Shown here one piece after another: positions 8,836 to 17,554 of a stretch of 64,000 bases of DNA. The stretch lies in assembly GCA_033794685.1 (NCBI GenBank), contig JARAYZ010000004.1; one strand, written 5' to 3'. Source of the stretch: Lentzea sp033794685 (GTDB lineage: Bacteria > Actinomycetota > Actinomycetes > Mycobacteriales > Pseudonocardiaceae). The notes beneath the pieces were generated by a model, which saw nothing but the letters and a program-made list of their open reading frames with translations, ran no database searches and was not told the origin of the DNA. Made by a program: the position numbers and the translations under genes. How positions within the stretch are numbered: the stretch's first letter is position 1; each line of letters begins with the position of its first letter.

Positions 8836-11121
8836 GTGACCACTCTCATGGCGCGCTTGAAGCAGCGGATGCGCAGGTTCGCGCAGAAACCGGGCTCCAT
8901 CGACCTCACCCCGTTCCAGGCCATGCTCGCGGACGTGGAGAAACACGCGGACGCCTTCAAGGCGTTCAGCGACGAGGAGCTGACGGCCCACGCCGAGAAG
9001 CTGCGCGGGGAGAGCACCGACACCGAACTCGTGGCGCTCACCCGGGAGGCCGCCGAGCGCGCCATCGGGCAGCGTCCGTTCGAGGTGCAGGTGCTGGGCG
9101 CGCTGGGCCTGCTGAGCGGCCTCGTCGTCGAGATGGCGACCGGTGAGGGCAAGACGCTCGCGGGCGCCATGGCCGCGGCCGGGTTCGCGATCAAGGGCAA
9201 GCGCGTCCACGTGGTCAGCGTCAACGACTACCTCGCCCAGCGCGACGCGGAGTGGATGGGCCCGCTCTACGGCCTGCTCGGCGTCTCCGTCGGCTGGATC
9301 AACGGCAGCTCGAAGGCCGAGGAGCGCCGCGAGGCCTACCAGCGCGAGGTCACGTACGCACCGGTCAGCGAGATCGGCTTCGACGTTCTGCGCGACCGGA
9401 TCGTCACGAGCCCCGACGACCTGATCGTGCCCGAGCCCGAGGTCGCGCTGATCGACGAGGCCGACTCGGTGCTCGTCGACGAGGCGCGCGTGCCGCTGGT
9501 GCTCGCCGGCTCGACCAGTTCCGAGGCGGCCGACCCCGTCATCGCCGACCTGGTGAAGCGGCTGCGGCAGGAGCTGCACTACGAGATCGACGACGAGGAG
9601 CGCAACGTCTTCCTCACGGGTGCGGGCTCCGAGGCCGTCGAGCGCGCGCTCGGCGAGATCGACCTGTACTCGCAGGAGCACGTCACGTCCACGCTGTCGA
9701 AGGTCAACGTAGCGCTGCACGCGCAGGTGCTGCTGCACCGCGACGTCGACTACATCGTGCGTGACGGCAAGGTGCACCTGATCAACGACACGCGTGGCCG
9801 TGTCGCGAAGCTGCAGCGGTGGCCGGACGGCCTGCAGGCCGCGGTCGAGGCCAAGGAGAACGTCCAGACCACCGAGTCCGGCGAGATCCTCGACTCGATG
9901 ACGGTGCAGGCGCTGCTCTCGCGCTACCCGACGCGCTGCGGCATGACCGGTACCGCCGTCGCCGTCGCCGAGACGCTGCGGGAGTTCTACGAGCTCGAAG
10001 TGCTCGTGATCCCGCCGAACAAGGAGAACATCCGCGAGGACGAGCACTTCCGCCTCTACGCGACGCTGGAGCAGAAGGAGGACGCGATCGTCGAGGAGAT
10101 CAAGGAGGTCCACACGACGGGCCGCCCGATCCTCGTCGGCACGCTCGACGTCGCCGAGTCCGAGCGGATCTCCTCGAAGCTGCGCGCCGCCGACATCGAG
10201 TGCGTGGTGCTCAACGCGAAGAACGACGCCGAGGAAGCGACGATCATCGCGGACGCGGGCTCGTACCAGCGCATCACCGTCTCGACGCAGATGGCCGGTC
10301 GCGGTACGGACATCCGCCTCGGCGGCCACGAGGGTGAGGACCACGACCGGATCGCCGAGCTCGGCGGCCTGTACGTGATCGGCTCCGGCCGCCACTCGTC
10401 CTCCCGCCTGGACGACCAGCTGCGCGGCCGCGCGGGCCGTCAGGGCGACCCCGGCGGCTCGGTGTTCTTCTCCTCCATGCAGGACGAGCTGATCACCCAG
10501 TACGCGCCGGACGCCGAGGACCCGTCCGAAGTGGACAACGACGGCCGGGTGCACGACAAGGGCCTGCTGCACACCTTCGAGCACGCGCAGCGCGTGGCCG
10601 AGGGCGTGAACCTCGAGATCCACCGCAACACGTGGCGCTACAACAAGCTGATCGAGCACCAGCGCGACCTGCTGCTCAAGCACCGCGACGTCGTGCTGCG
10701 CGGCGACGCGGCGTACGAGAAGGTCGGCAAGAAGGAAGGCGTGTCCGACGAGGTGGCCGGCGAGGCCGCCCGCAAGATCACGCTGTTCTTCCTCGACGAC
10801 CTGTGGACGCACCACCTCACGTTCCTGTCGGACCTGCGGGAGGGCATCCACCTGCGCGCGCTGGCGCGGCAGAACCCGCTGGACGAGTTCCACCGCGAGG
10901 CCATCCCGGCGTTCAACAAGATCGTGCCGGAGTCCTGGGAGCTCACCAAGGAGAAGTACGAGGCGGCCAAGATCACCGACGACGGCTACGACCTCACCGA
11001 CGCCGGCGTGAAGCGCCCGAGCTCGACGTGGACGTACCTGGTGCACGACAACCCGTTCGGCTCCGGACTGGAGGAGACGATGAAGGGTCTCGTGAAGATG
11101 GTGCGCGGACAGCGCCGCTGA
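8836..11121 (+). CDS. secA2: Accessory Sec translocase ATPase SecA2
   Basis: A 761-residue SecA-type motor. Walker A is at 101-107 (ATGEGKT), followed by VVSVNDYLAQRDAEWM, the DEAD motif near 207-210 (ALIDEADSV) and the C-terminal motor motif TQMAGRGTDI. It is shorter than housekeeping SecA (about 900) and lacks the C-terminal Cys-rich zinc motif, which fits actinobacterial SecA2, the ATPase that exports a subset of proteins. The GTG at 8836 is chosen over upstream frame; an ATG at 8848 is also possible. TACGTT eight bases before the GTG could be a -10 of a leaderless transcript. Confidence 0.92.
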   Translation: MTTLMARLKQRMRRFAQKPGSIDLTPFQAMLADVEKHADAFKAFSDEELTAHAEKLRGESTDTELVALTREAAERAIGQRPFEVQVLGALGLLSGLVVEMATGEGKTLAGAMAAAGFAIKGKRVHVVSVNDYLAQRDAEWMGPLYGLLGVSVGWINGSSKAEERREAYQREVTYAPVSEIGFDVLRDRIVTSPDDLIVPEPEVALIDEADSVLVDEARVPLVLAGSTSSEAADPVIADLVKRLRQELHYEIDDEERNVFLTGAGSEAVERALGEIDLYSQEHVTSTLSKVNVALHAQVLLHRDVDYIVRDGKVHLINDTRGRVAKLQRWPDGLQAAVEAKENVQTTESGEILDSMTVQALLSRYPTRCGMTGTAVAVAETLREFYELEVLVIPPNKENIREDEHFRLYATLEQKEDAIVEEIKEVHTTGRPILVGTLDVAESERISSKLRAADIECVVLNAKNDAEEATIIADAGSYQRITVSTQMAGRGTDIRLGGHEGEDHDRIAELGGLYVIGSGRHSSSRLDDQLRGRAGRQGDPGGSVFFSSMQDELITQYAPDAEDPSEVDNDGRVHDKGLLHTFEHAQRVAEGVNLEIHRNTWRYNKLIEHQRDLLLKHRDVVLRGDAAYEKVGKKEGVSDEVAGEAARKITLFFLDDLWTHHLTFLSDLREGIHLRALARQNPLDEFHREAIPAFNKIVPESWELTKEKYEAAKITDDGYDLTDAGVKRPSSTWTYLVHDNPFGSGLEETMKGLVKMVRGQRR

Positions 11122-11124
11122 CAG

Positions 11125-11400
11125 CTACATCTTCCCGGGGACGACGAGGTCGTCCGCGGGTCTGGCGGGCCGGGGCAACGTCTCGGCCCGTCTGACGTTC
11201 ACGGGCGCGGTGGCGGCCGCGGTCATCTCGTCGGTCAGCTTCTTGATCTCCGCGAGGATGTCAAGGTGCTGCTGCGACGGCGGAGGTCCCACGAAGTTGG
11301 ACCTGTCGTGTGCCGTCCGTTCCGCGCGCTCGGCCAGAAGCCGGATGCGGCGCAGGTGTTCGTGCTCCCCGTTGGGGAGCAGAAAGTCCGTCTGCTCCAT
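11125..11400 (-). CDS. Small conserved-looking protein of unknown function
   Basis: A 91-residue hydrophilic protein, starting MEQTDFLLPNGEHEHL, with a charged helical centre (AERAERTAHDRS and LDILAEIKKLTDEM) and a Pro/Arg-rich tail. No domain is recognised. The start at 11400 gives the shortest sensible frame, though a GTG directly before it is possible. It ends three bases from the secA2 stop (convergent) and is followed by the choline/betaine genes on its own strand. Confidence 0.6.
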   Translation of the reverse strand: MEQTDFLLPNGEHEHLRRIRLLAERAERTAHDRSNFVGPPPSQQHLDILAEIKKLTDEMTAAATAPVNVRRAETLPRPARPADDLVVPGKM

Positions 11401-11443
11401 CACCCGTGCCAGCTTTCGCGTGCACGGGTGAGCAGTCGATCCC

Positions 11444-12556
11444 CTAGTCGGCTGATTCCAGTTTCTGGACGAGCCAGTCGTGGAAACCGCCGATGTGGTG
11501 CTCTGAGGGCACCAGCACTCCGCCCTGCGCGTAGGCACGGGAGGCCATCGCGGGCTGACATCGCTCGCAGGCTTCGAAGTCCTGTTCGTTCACCCGGTGG
11601 AACAACTCGACCGAGCGAGAGACGTCACGGCCGGTGTCGACCACTTCCTTGGCGTAGAGCCAATCGCACTCGACGATCGTCCGATCCGCCGCCAGCGGGT
11701 ACATCCGGTGCAGGATCACGTGGTCCGGCACGAGGTTGACGAACACCTGCGGTTTGATCGTGATCGCGTAGTACTTCCGGTCGCGTTCCTCTTCCAGCGC
11801 AGAGAGTTTCTCGAACCCCTCGCCGCCGTCGACGGTGAAACCCTTGATCTCGTCACCGAACTCCGCGCCGTGCCCGACGTAGTACTGCGCCGCGTAGCCG
11901 TCGGCGAACTCCGGCAGCACCTCGGTGAGCTCGGGGTGGATCGTCGCGCAGTGGTAGCACTCCATGAAGTTCTCGACGATGAGCTTCCAGTTGGCCTTGA
12001 CGTCGTAGACGATTCGCCTGCCCACGGACAACTGGTCGATCTCGTAGCCGTCGATGCCGTCGAGTGAGCCCAAACGTTCTGTCACGGCACTGAGGACGTC
12101 GTCCTCGAAGCTCGGAGGATTCTCGGCCAGGTTCACCCACACGTAGCCGAGCCATTCGCGCAAGTGCACCTTCGTCAGTCCGTACGCAACGCGATCGACG
12201 TCCGGCATCGAGGTGAGATTGGGTGCGGCGATCAGGTTTCCGTCCAACGCGTAGGTCCAGGCGTGGTAAGGGCACTGGAACGCCCGTTTGACGCTGCCGG
12301 CCTCCTCGACGCAGATCCGCGCGCCGCGGTGCCGGCAGACGTTCAGGAACGCGTTGAGGCCTCCCTTGCGGTCGCGGGCGATCAGCACGCTCTCCCGGCC
12401 GACCTGCACCGTGCGGAAGTCGCCCGCGTTCGGGAGGTCACCCGACTTCACCGCGCAGAACCACATCTTCTCGAAGATGTTCGCCTGTTCGCGCGCGAAG
12501 ATCGCGGGGTCGGTGTAGTAGCGGCCCTCGAGGGTCCTGATCAGGCTCCCGGTCAT
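11444..12556 (-). CDS. Rieske oxygenase, glycine betaine monooxygenase (GbcA) like
   Basis: A 370-residue terminal oxygenase alpha subunit. The Rieske [2Fe-2S] ligands are Cys74, His76, Cys95 and His98; the mononuclear-iron site includes His202 and His207 (ENFMECYHCATIHPEL). Enzymes of the GbcA/choline-monooxygenase group remove a methyl group from glycine betaine as formaldehyde, giving dimethylglycine. The neighbours encode exactly the next two demethylation steps, which supports this substrate; stachydrine or carnitine are alternatives. Its ATG overlaps the stop of the sarcosine oxidase gene (ATGA), so it is the third gene of the DMGO-SOX-GbcA transcript. No GbcB-type reductase is adjacent; electrons probably come from the ferredoxin and reductase at 17234-18654. 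Confidence 0.85.
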   Translation of the reverse strand: MTGSLIRTLEGRYYTDPAIFAREQANIFEKMWFCAVKSGDLPNAGDFRTVQVGRESVLIARDRKGGLNAFLNVCRHRGARICVEEAGSVKRAFQCPYHAWTYALDGNLIAAPNLTSMPDVDRVAYGLTKVHLREWLGYVWVNLAENPPSFEDDVLSAVTERLGSLDGIDGYEIDQLSVGRRIVYDVKANWKLIVENFMECYHCATIHPELTEVLPEFADGYAAQYYVGHGAEFGDEIKGFTVDGGEGFEKLSALEEERDRKYYAITIKPQVFVNLVPDHVILHRMYPLAADRTIVECDWLYAKEVVDTGRDVSRSVELFHRVNEQDFEACERCQPAMASRAYAQGGVLVPSEHHIGGFHDWLVQKLESAD

Positions 12557-13650
12557 TCTCCGCCTCTCAAGCGAGCAGGGTCGAACAGGGCGATCGGGTG
12601 CCGCGTGGCCCCGTCGATCGTGAGGTCGGCGAGGATCTCCCCGACGACGGGCGCGAACTTGAAGCCGTGCCCCGAGAAGCCGCACGCCACGGTCACGTCG
12701 TGCTCGCGGGCGATGACGAAGTGCCGGTCCGCGGTGTTGGTGTACATGCAGGTCGCGCCGCGCTGGAACGTGCCGGCGAGGCCGGGCATCGGTGACCTGG
12801 TGGCGTTCGCCATCGCCTCGACCTCGTGGGCGTGCACCGTGCGGTCGACGGTCTCGGGTGCGCAGATCTCGCCGCCGTGGTGGAACGCGACCTTCACCGC
12901 GCCGTCGTGCTCCGGGAAGCCGTAGAAGTTCGTGCCGTCCGCGCGGTCCCAGATGTAGATCGGGAGGTCCTGGAAGTCCTCCAGCGGCGTGAAGTAGAAC
13001 TGCACCTGACGTTCGATCTCAAACGGGATCTGAAGGTCCCCCAACAACTGCGGCGCCCACGGGCCTGGGCACACCACGACGTGCCCGGCCTCGTACGTGC
13101 CACGGGCCGTGGTGACCTTCCCCGCCTCCCAGTGCGTCACCGGCTCCTCGAAGCGCAGATCGGCACCGGCACGCGCGGCAAGCTCCAGGTGCGCCGCGAC
13201 GGACGTCTCCGGCACGACGAAGCCCGCGCCGGGCTCGTACAGCCCGATCTCGTCGTCCGCGGGCCGCAGCACGGGAAAGCGCTTGCGGAGCTGGGACGCG
13301 TCGAGCAGTTCGTGTGTCAGACCGAACTGCTCGACGCTCGCCCGGCTACCCGTGATGGCGCCGCTGTCCTGGTCGCCGACGATGAGCCCGCCGACGCGGT
13401 GGAAGATCCGCTCGCCGCTGTCGCGCTCGATCTGGTCCCACATCTCGTGGGCCCGCAGCAGCAACGGCACGTACGCGGGGTCCTCGAAGTAGGCCTGCCT
13501 CGTGATGCGCGACCCGCCGTGGCTCGACCCGAGCGCGTGGGCGGGCGTGAACTTCTCCAGTCCCAGCACGCGCTTCCCGCGCTGGGCGAGCCGGTACGCG
13601 GCGGCACTGCCCATGCCGCCGAGCCCGATGACGATGACGTCGTAGGTCAC
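12553..13650 (-). CDS. Monomeric sarcosine oxidase / N-methyl amino acid oxidase
   Basis: A 365-residue FAD oxidase of the MSOX/MTOX family. The N-terminal FAD fold is VIGLGGMGSAAAYRLA, and the covalent-flavin Cys is in ATCMYTNTADRHF, followed by GFSGHGFKFAPVVG. It oxidatively demethylates sarcosine to glycine, making formaldehyde and hydrogen peroxide. The GTG start at 13650 overlaps the stop of the upstream dimethylglycine oxidase gene (GTGA), and its own stop overlaps the GbcA start (ATGA), so the three are translationally coupled. Confidence 0.9.
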   Translation of the reverse strand: MTYDVIVIGLGGMGSAAAYRLAQRGKRVLGLEKFTPAHALGSSHGGSRITRQAYFEDPAYVPLLLRAHEMWDQIERDSGERIFHRVGGLIVGDQDSGAITGSRASVEQFGLTHELLDASQLRKRFPVLRPADDEIGLYEPGAGFVVPETSVAAHLELAARAGADLRFEEPVTHWEAGKVTTARGTYEAGHVVVCPGPWAPQLLGDLQIPFEIERQVQFYFTPLEDFQDLPIYIWDRADGTNFYGFPEHDGAVKVAFHHGGEICAPETVDRTVHAHEVEAMANATRSPMPGLAGTFQRGATCMYTNTADRHFVIAREHDVTVACGFSGHGFKFAPVVGEILADLTIDGATRHPIALFDPARLRGGE

Positions 13651-16013
13651 CCGCGGAGCCTCTTCATCTCCGGGTCGAACAAGGGCTCCGGCGCCGGACG
13701 GGCCTTGACCCTCTGCCCGAAGTACTCGATCTCGACCTCGTCGTCGATCTCGCTGGGCAGCCAGGCGTAGGCGATGTTGAGTCCGGTCGTGTACCCGTAG
13801 GCGGCGCTCGTGACGTACCCGACCGGTTCTCCCTGGTGGAACACGGGTTCGCTGCCGAGCACGACGCTGTGCGGGTCGTCGATCGTGAGACAGGTGAGCT
13901 TCTTGGTCGAGGTGAGGTTGTGCAGCGACCCCTTGCCGAGGAACTCCTTGTCCTGCCGCACCGCGAACCCCAGCCCCGCCTCGAACGGGTCGTGCTCGGT
14001 CGTGACGTCCGTGCCCCACGACCGGTAGCCCTTCTCCAGGCGCAGGCTGTTGAACGCGCCGCGACCGGCCGCGATGACCCCGTGCCGCTGCCCTGCCTCC
14101 CACAGCGTGTCCCAGAGCTTCGGGCCCAGGTCCGCGGTGGTGTACAGCTCCCAGCCGAGTTCGCCCACATAGGACAGTCGCAGTGCCGTCACCGGGACGT
14201 TCTTGATGAACGCCTTCTGCGCGGTGAAGTAGCCCTTCCGCGTGTCCAGGGTGTGCGGGACGTCGTTGATCAGGTCCCGGGCTTTGGGGCCCCACAGGCC
14301 GATGCAGCACGTTCCGGCCGTGATGTCTCTGATGAAGACGTCGTCCGGCGCGTGCCGGGTGAACCAGTCGAGGTCGAGGTTGCCGTTCGCACCGACCTGG
14401 AACGTCGTCGCGCCGAGGCGTGCGATCGTCAGGTCGCTGCGCACCCCGCCCTGCTCGTCCAGCAGCAGCGTGTAGACGACCGCGCCGGGCTTGCGGTCGA
14501 GGTTGTTGGTCGTCATGCGTTGCAGGAACTCGAGCGCCCCCGGCCCGCCCACCTCCAGCCGTTTCAACGGCGTCATGTCGAACAGCGCCACCCGCTTGCG
14601 CGTCACGAGCGCCTCGGCCCCGCAGATCGGCGACCAGAACCGGCTCGCCCACTCACCGCGTCCGGGTACCTCGGCCACCTCGGGCAGATCGGCGTTGGCC
14701 TCGTACCAGTGCGGCCGCTCCCAGCCGGACGCCTCCAGGAAGAACGCGCCGAGCTCCTGCTGCCGGCGGTGGAACGGACTCGTGCGGAGCGGGCGCGGGC
14801 TCTCCATGGGCTGCAACGGGTGCAGCACGTCGTAGACCTCGACGAAGTTCTGGCAGCTCCGTTCGAGCACGTAGTCCGGTGCCAGCTGCACCTGCTCGAA
14901 CCGGTTGAGGTCGCTCGAGTGCAGGTCCAGCTCGGGCTGCCCGTCGACGATCCACTCGGCCACCGACCGCGCGACACCGGCGGAGTGCGTGATCCACACG
15001 GCCTCCGCGACCCAGAAGCCCTTGAGCCCGGGGTGCTCGCCCAGCAACGGCATCCCGTCGCTGGTGAACGAGAACAAGCCGTTGAAGCCGCGGTCGACAC
15101 CGGCCTCGGCCAGCGCCGGGATGAGGTTCACCGCCGACTCCCAGGACGGTTCGAAGTCCTCCTTGGTGAACGGCAGCTCCGAACCGGTGATGTCCTGCGC
15201 GGCGATCGGCATGGGCTTGTGCCCGTACGCGCCGATGCCCAGCGCCCGGCCGTGCGAACGGAAGTACAGGTCGGCTTCCTGGTGCCGCAGGATCGGCTGC
15301 CGCGCCAACGCCTCCGCGTCGGCGTTCAGGTCGCCGGTGAACGCGTACTGGTGGGCCATGGGCACGAGCGGCACGGTCAGCCCGACCATCTCACCGAGCA
15401 CCGGCCCCCACATCCCGGCACACGACACGACGATGTCAGCGGCGAAGACCTCGGTCTCGGTCCGCACGCCGGTGACCCGGTCACCCGTGGTCTCGACGGC
15501 GACGACCTTCTGCCCGAACTCGAACCGCGCCCCGCGTTCGACCGCGCGCCAGGCCTGGACCTCGGCGGCCAGCACCGGCTTCGCTAGGCCGTCGCTCGGG
15601 ATCAGGAACCCACCGAGCACCTGGTCGCGGTCCAGCAACGGGTGCAGCCGCGCGACCTCGTCCGCGTCGACCAGGCGGCTGTGGACACCCCACGACGTGG
15701 CCCAGCCGTGCCGGCGGCTCAGGTCCGCGAGCCGTGCCTCGGTGGTCGCGATCTCCAGGCCGCCGACCTGGTCGAAGCAGCCCAGCGCGGTGTACTTCTC
15801 GACGGTGTAGCGGGCGAACTGCGTCATGCTGCGGCAGGAGTTGGTCTGGAAGACCAGGCCGGGGGCGTGACCGCTGGACCCGCCGACCGCGAGGCCCGCC
15901 GCCTGGTCCAGCACCGTGACGTCGGTGAAGCCTCTTTCGGTGAGTTCGTCGGCCAGCGCGCACCCGACGATTCCCGCCCCCACGAGCACCACGCGAGGCA
16001 CTGCACCAGGCAT
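13647..16013 (-). CDS. Dimethylglycine oxidase (FAD and folate-binding domains)
   Basis: A 788-residue bifunctional enzyme that closely resembles the Arthrobacter globiformis dimethylglycine oxidase in order and length. The FAD-binding fold (VLVGAGIVGCALADEL) is at the N-terminus, with the flavin-linking His49 in SSGHAPGLVFQTN; the C-terminal half (about 430-788) is a GcvT-like tetrahydrofolate domain with MTPLKRLEVGGPGALEFL. It demethylates dimethylglycine to sarcosine and passes the one-carbon unit to folate. It is the first gene of the DMGO-SOX-GbcA transcript; AAGGGG precedes the ATG at 16013 and a conserved 37-base motif lies at 16034-16070. Confidence 0.93.
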   Translation of the reverse strand: MPGAVPRVVLVGAGIVGCALADELTERGFTDVTVLDQAAGLAVGGSSGHAPGLVFQTNSCRSMTQFARYTVEKYTALGCFDQVGGLEIATTEARLADLSRRHGWATSWGVHSRLVDADEVARLHPLLDRDQVLGGFLIPSDGLAKPVLAAEVQAWRAVERGARFEFGQKVVAVETTGDRVTGVRTETEVFAADIVVSCAGMWGPVLGEMVGLTVPLVPMAHQYAFTGDLNADAEALARQPILRHQEADLYFRSHGRALGIGAYGHKPMPIAAQDITGSELPFTKEDFEPSWESAVNLIPALAEAGVDRGFNGLFSFTSDGMPLLGEHPGLKGFWVAEAVWITHSAGVARSVAEWIVDGQPELDLHSSDLNRFEQVQLAPDYVLERSCQNFVEVYDVLHPLQPMESPRPLRTSPFHRRQQELGAFFLEASGWERPHWYEANADLPEVAEVPGRGEWASRFWSPICGAEALVTRKRVALFDMTPLKRLEVGGPGALEFLQRMTTNNLDRKPGAVVYTLLLDEQGGVRSDLTIARLGATTFQVGANGNLDLDWFTRHAPDDVFIRDITAGTCCIGLWGPKARDLINDVPHTLDTRKGYFTAQKAFIKNVPVTALRLSYVGELGWELYTTADLGPKLWDTLWEAGQRHGVIAAGRGAFNSLRLEKGYRSWGTDVTTEHDPFEAGLGFAVRQDKEFLGKGSLHNLTSTKKLTCLTIDDPHSVVLGSEPVFHQGEPVGYVTSAAYGYTTGLNIAYAWLPSEIDDEVEIEYFGQRVKARPAPEPLFDPEMKRLRG

Positions 16014-16343
16014 CAGGACACCCCTTCGCCACAGTTGCGAGTAACAGAACTCGTTCCGCTATCAGCAACAAATTGCGGCTCACGGGTCCGGCTGTCAATA
16101 CCGCCGTTCGCGCGATCAGTGGCCGGGCGTCCGTGGAACCGGGCAAACGCGTGCGTTCCGTGCATGGACTCGATCACCCTGCACACGATGGCGCGCAGGT
16201 ACCTGATGAGCCGCAACGTCCGCGATGCTTTGCGGGACATGAGGGTGCACCGAGTGGTCGAACTCAGGGAGCACGGCTATCCGGGCTCCCTGAGCGACCT
16301 CCTGGCCGGACCACGCCGACTGGCGCTGGGCCCCCTGGTCGGA
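16014..16343. other. Non-coding interval between DMGO and IclR genes
   Basis: A 330-base gap. It holds the promoter side of the dimethylglycine oxidase operon (16014-16100), including the motif at 16034-16070, and then about 200 bases downstream of the iclR stop. A rightward open frame from about 16163 runs on into the antisense of iclR without its own stop and is not called. Confidence 0.6.
16034..16070 (-). promoter_or_regulatory. Conserved 37-base motif upstream of DMGO operon
   Basis: Read toward the DMGO gene: TGTTGC-N6-CGGAACG-N12-CGCAAC. The same three blocks at the same spacing stand before the Rieske ferredoxin gene at 17186-17222. Ending 20 bases before the start codon, it is well placed for the IclR protein encoded between the two sites. 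Confidence 0.65.
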
Positions 16344-17114
16344 TCAGCCCGCGAAGTAACCGAGCTGCGCCGACAGGTCCGCCGCCGCCGTCGACATGGT
16401 GGACACGATCTGGCCGACCCGCTCCCGCGACAACCGGTACGACGGCCCGGACGCGCTCATCGCCGCCACCACCTCACCGCGATGCCCGCGCACCGGCACG
16501 GCGACCGCGTGCAGGCCCAGTTCCAGCTCCTCGAAACACGCCGCGTACCCCTTGGACGCGACCTCCTCCAGTTCCGAGAGCAGCCGTGACGCGTCCACGA
16601 CCGTGTTCTCGGTGTAGGAGTCGAGCGGCAACGACGCGAGGCGCGCGCGCTCGTCCGACGGCAGGTACGCGAGCAGGATCTTGCCGGACGAGGTGGCGTG
16701 CAGAGGCGTGCGCTGGCCGATCCAGTTCACGGCGGAGACGGCCGCGGAGCCGCGGGCCTGGGTGATGTTGATGGCGACGCCGGCGTCGTGCACGGCGATG
16801 TTGACGGTCTCGCCGAACGAGTCGGCGAGGGTCTGGCAGACGGGTTGACCGAGCTTCGTGAGGTCCATGCGGCCGGTGGCGGCACCGGCCAGCCGGACCA
16901 CCCCGAACCCGATGGCGTACTTGCCCCTCTCACCGAGCTGTTCCACCAGGCCGCGGGCCTCCAGCACGGAGACGAGTCTGGACACCGTGGACTTGTGCAC
17001 ACCCAGCTCACCAGCGATTTCGGTGATACCGGCCTCGCCCTGGGCCAACAGTTCGAGCACGCTGATGGCTCTGTCGACGGACTGCACCTGAGCTGCCGAG
17101 TCGGAGTTGCCCAT
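16344..17114 (-). CDS. IclR-family regulator of betaine catabolism
   Basis: A 256-residue regulator with an N-terminal winged helix-turn-helix (SVLELLAQGEAGITEIAGEL, GVHKSTVSRLVSVLEARGLV) and the C-terminal IclR effector domain (HATSSGKILLAYL, then the SxGPxYRL motif SASGPSYRL). It sits between the DMGO-SOX-GbcA operon and the divergent ferredoxin/reductase operon and is the natural candidate to control both. The start ATG at 17114 was chosen because the upstream extension to 17183 lacks a ribosome site. The ligand is unknown; betaine or dimethylglycine would fit. Confidence 0.9.
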   Translation of the reverse strand: MGNSDSAAQVQSVDRAISVLELLAQGEAGITEIAGELGVHKSTVSRLVSVLEARGLVEQLGERGKYAIGFGVVRLAGAATGRMDLTKLGQPVCQTLADSFGETVNIAVHDAGVAINITQARGSAAVSAVNWIGQRTPLHATSSGKILLAYLPSDERARLASLPLDSYTENTVVDASRLLSELEEVASKGYAACFEELELGLHAVAVPVRGHRGEVVAAMSASGPSYRLSRERVGQIVSTMSTAAADLSAQLGYFAG

Positions 17115-17185
17115 CGCGCAACAGTAATCGACAGGCAAAACAACCTGCTGGACTATTGACGGCGGGTCTCCTGAGCCGCACATTG

Positions 17186-17222
17186 TGTTGCGTCATTCGG
17201 AACGTGTAGCGCGTCACGCAAC
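17186..17222 (+). promoter_or_regulatory. Conserved 37-base motif upstream of ferredoxin operon
   Basis: TGTTGC-N6-CGGAACG-N12-CGCAAC, identical in blocks and spacing to the site at 16034-16070 and in the same orientation relative to its gene. It ends at the GGAGG ribosome site of the ferredoxin gene. The outer blocks (GTTGCG and CGCAAC) are inverted repeats of each other. Confidence 0.65.
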
Positions 17223-17233
17223 GGAGGCCGACG

Positions 17234-17554
17234 ATGATCCGCGCCTGCGCTCTCATGGACCTGCCCCCAGGGGAGGCGGTTCGCATCGTCGGCCCTCACG
17301 CGCCGATAGCCCTGTTCAACGCCGATGGGGTCGTCTACGCCATCGACGACACCTGCACCCACCAGGACGCATCCCTCAGCGAGGGCTGGCTGGAAGGCTG
17401 CTTCGTGGAGTGCCCGCTGCACGCCGCGAGCTTCGACCTCCGCACCGGCGAGCCCACCTGCCTGCCCGCGAAGAGACCCGTGAGGACCCATCCCGTCCTT
17501 GTGCAGGATGGAGAGGTCTATGTCGAGGTCGAAGTGAACAAGGACGTGGCGTGA
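17234..17554 (+). CDS. Rieske-type ferredoxin of the oxygenase system
   Basis: A 106-residue soluble Rieske ferredoxin with ligands Cys41, His43, Cys60 and His63 (CTHQ and CPLHAASF). Proteins of this size carry electrons from an FAD reductase to a Rieske oxygenase. It is directly followed, with a GTGA overlap, by a matching reductase gene and is divergent from iclR. No oxygenase gene lies in this operon, so its partner is most likely the GbcA-like oxygenase at 11444-12556. GGAGG lies seven bases before the ATG. Confidence 0.9.
   Translation: MIRACALMDLPPGEAVRIVGPHAPIALFNADGVVYAIDDTCTHQDASLSEGWLEGCFVECPLHAASFDLRTGEPTCLPAKRPVRTHPVLVQDGEVYVEVEVNKDVA

Noticed and set aside
8515..11046. 843-codon leftward open frame opposite secA2
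   Set aside because: It is the antisense of a clear SecA2 gene; the translation is Arg/Val/Asp/His-rich low-complexity, typical of antisense GC-rich DNA.
16163..16589. Rightward frame starting MDSITLHTMARRYLMS between DMGO and IclR genes
   Set aside because: The first 60 residues look protein-like, but it has no ribosome site or own stop and continues far into the antisense of iclR. A remnant is possible but not supported.
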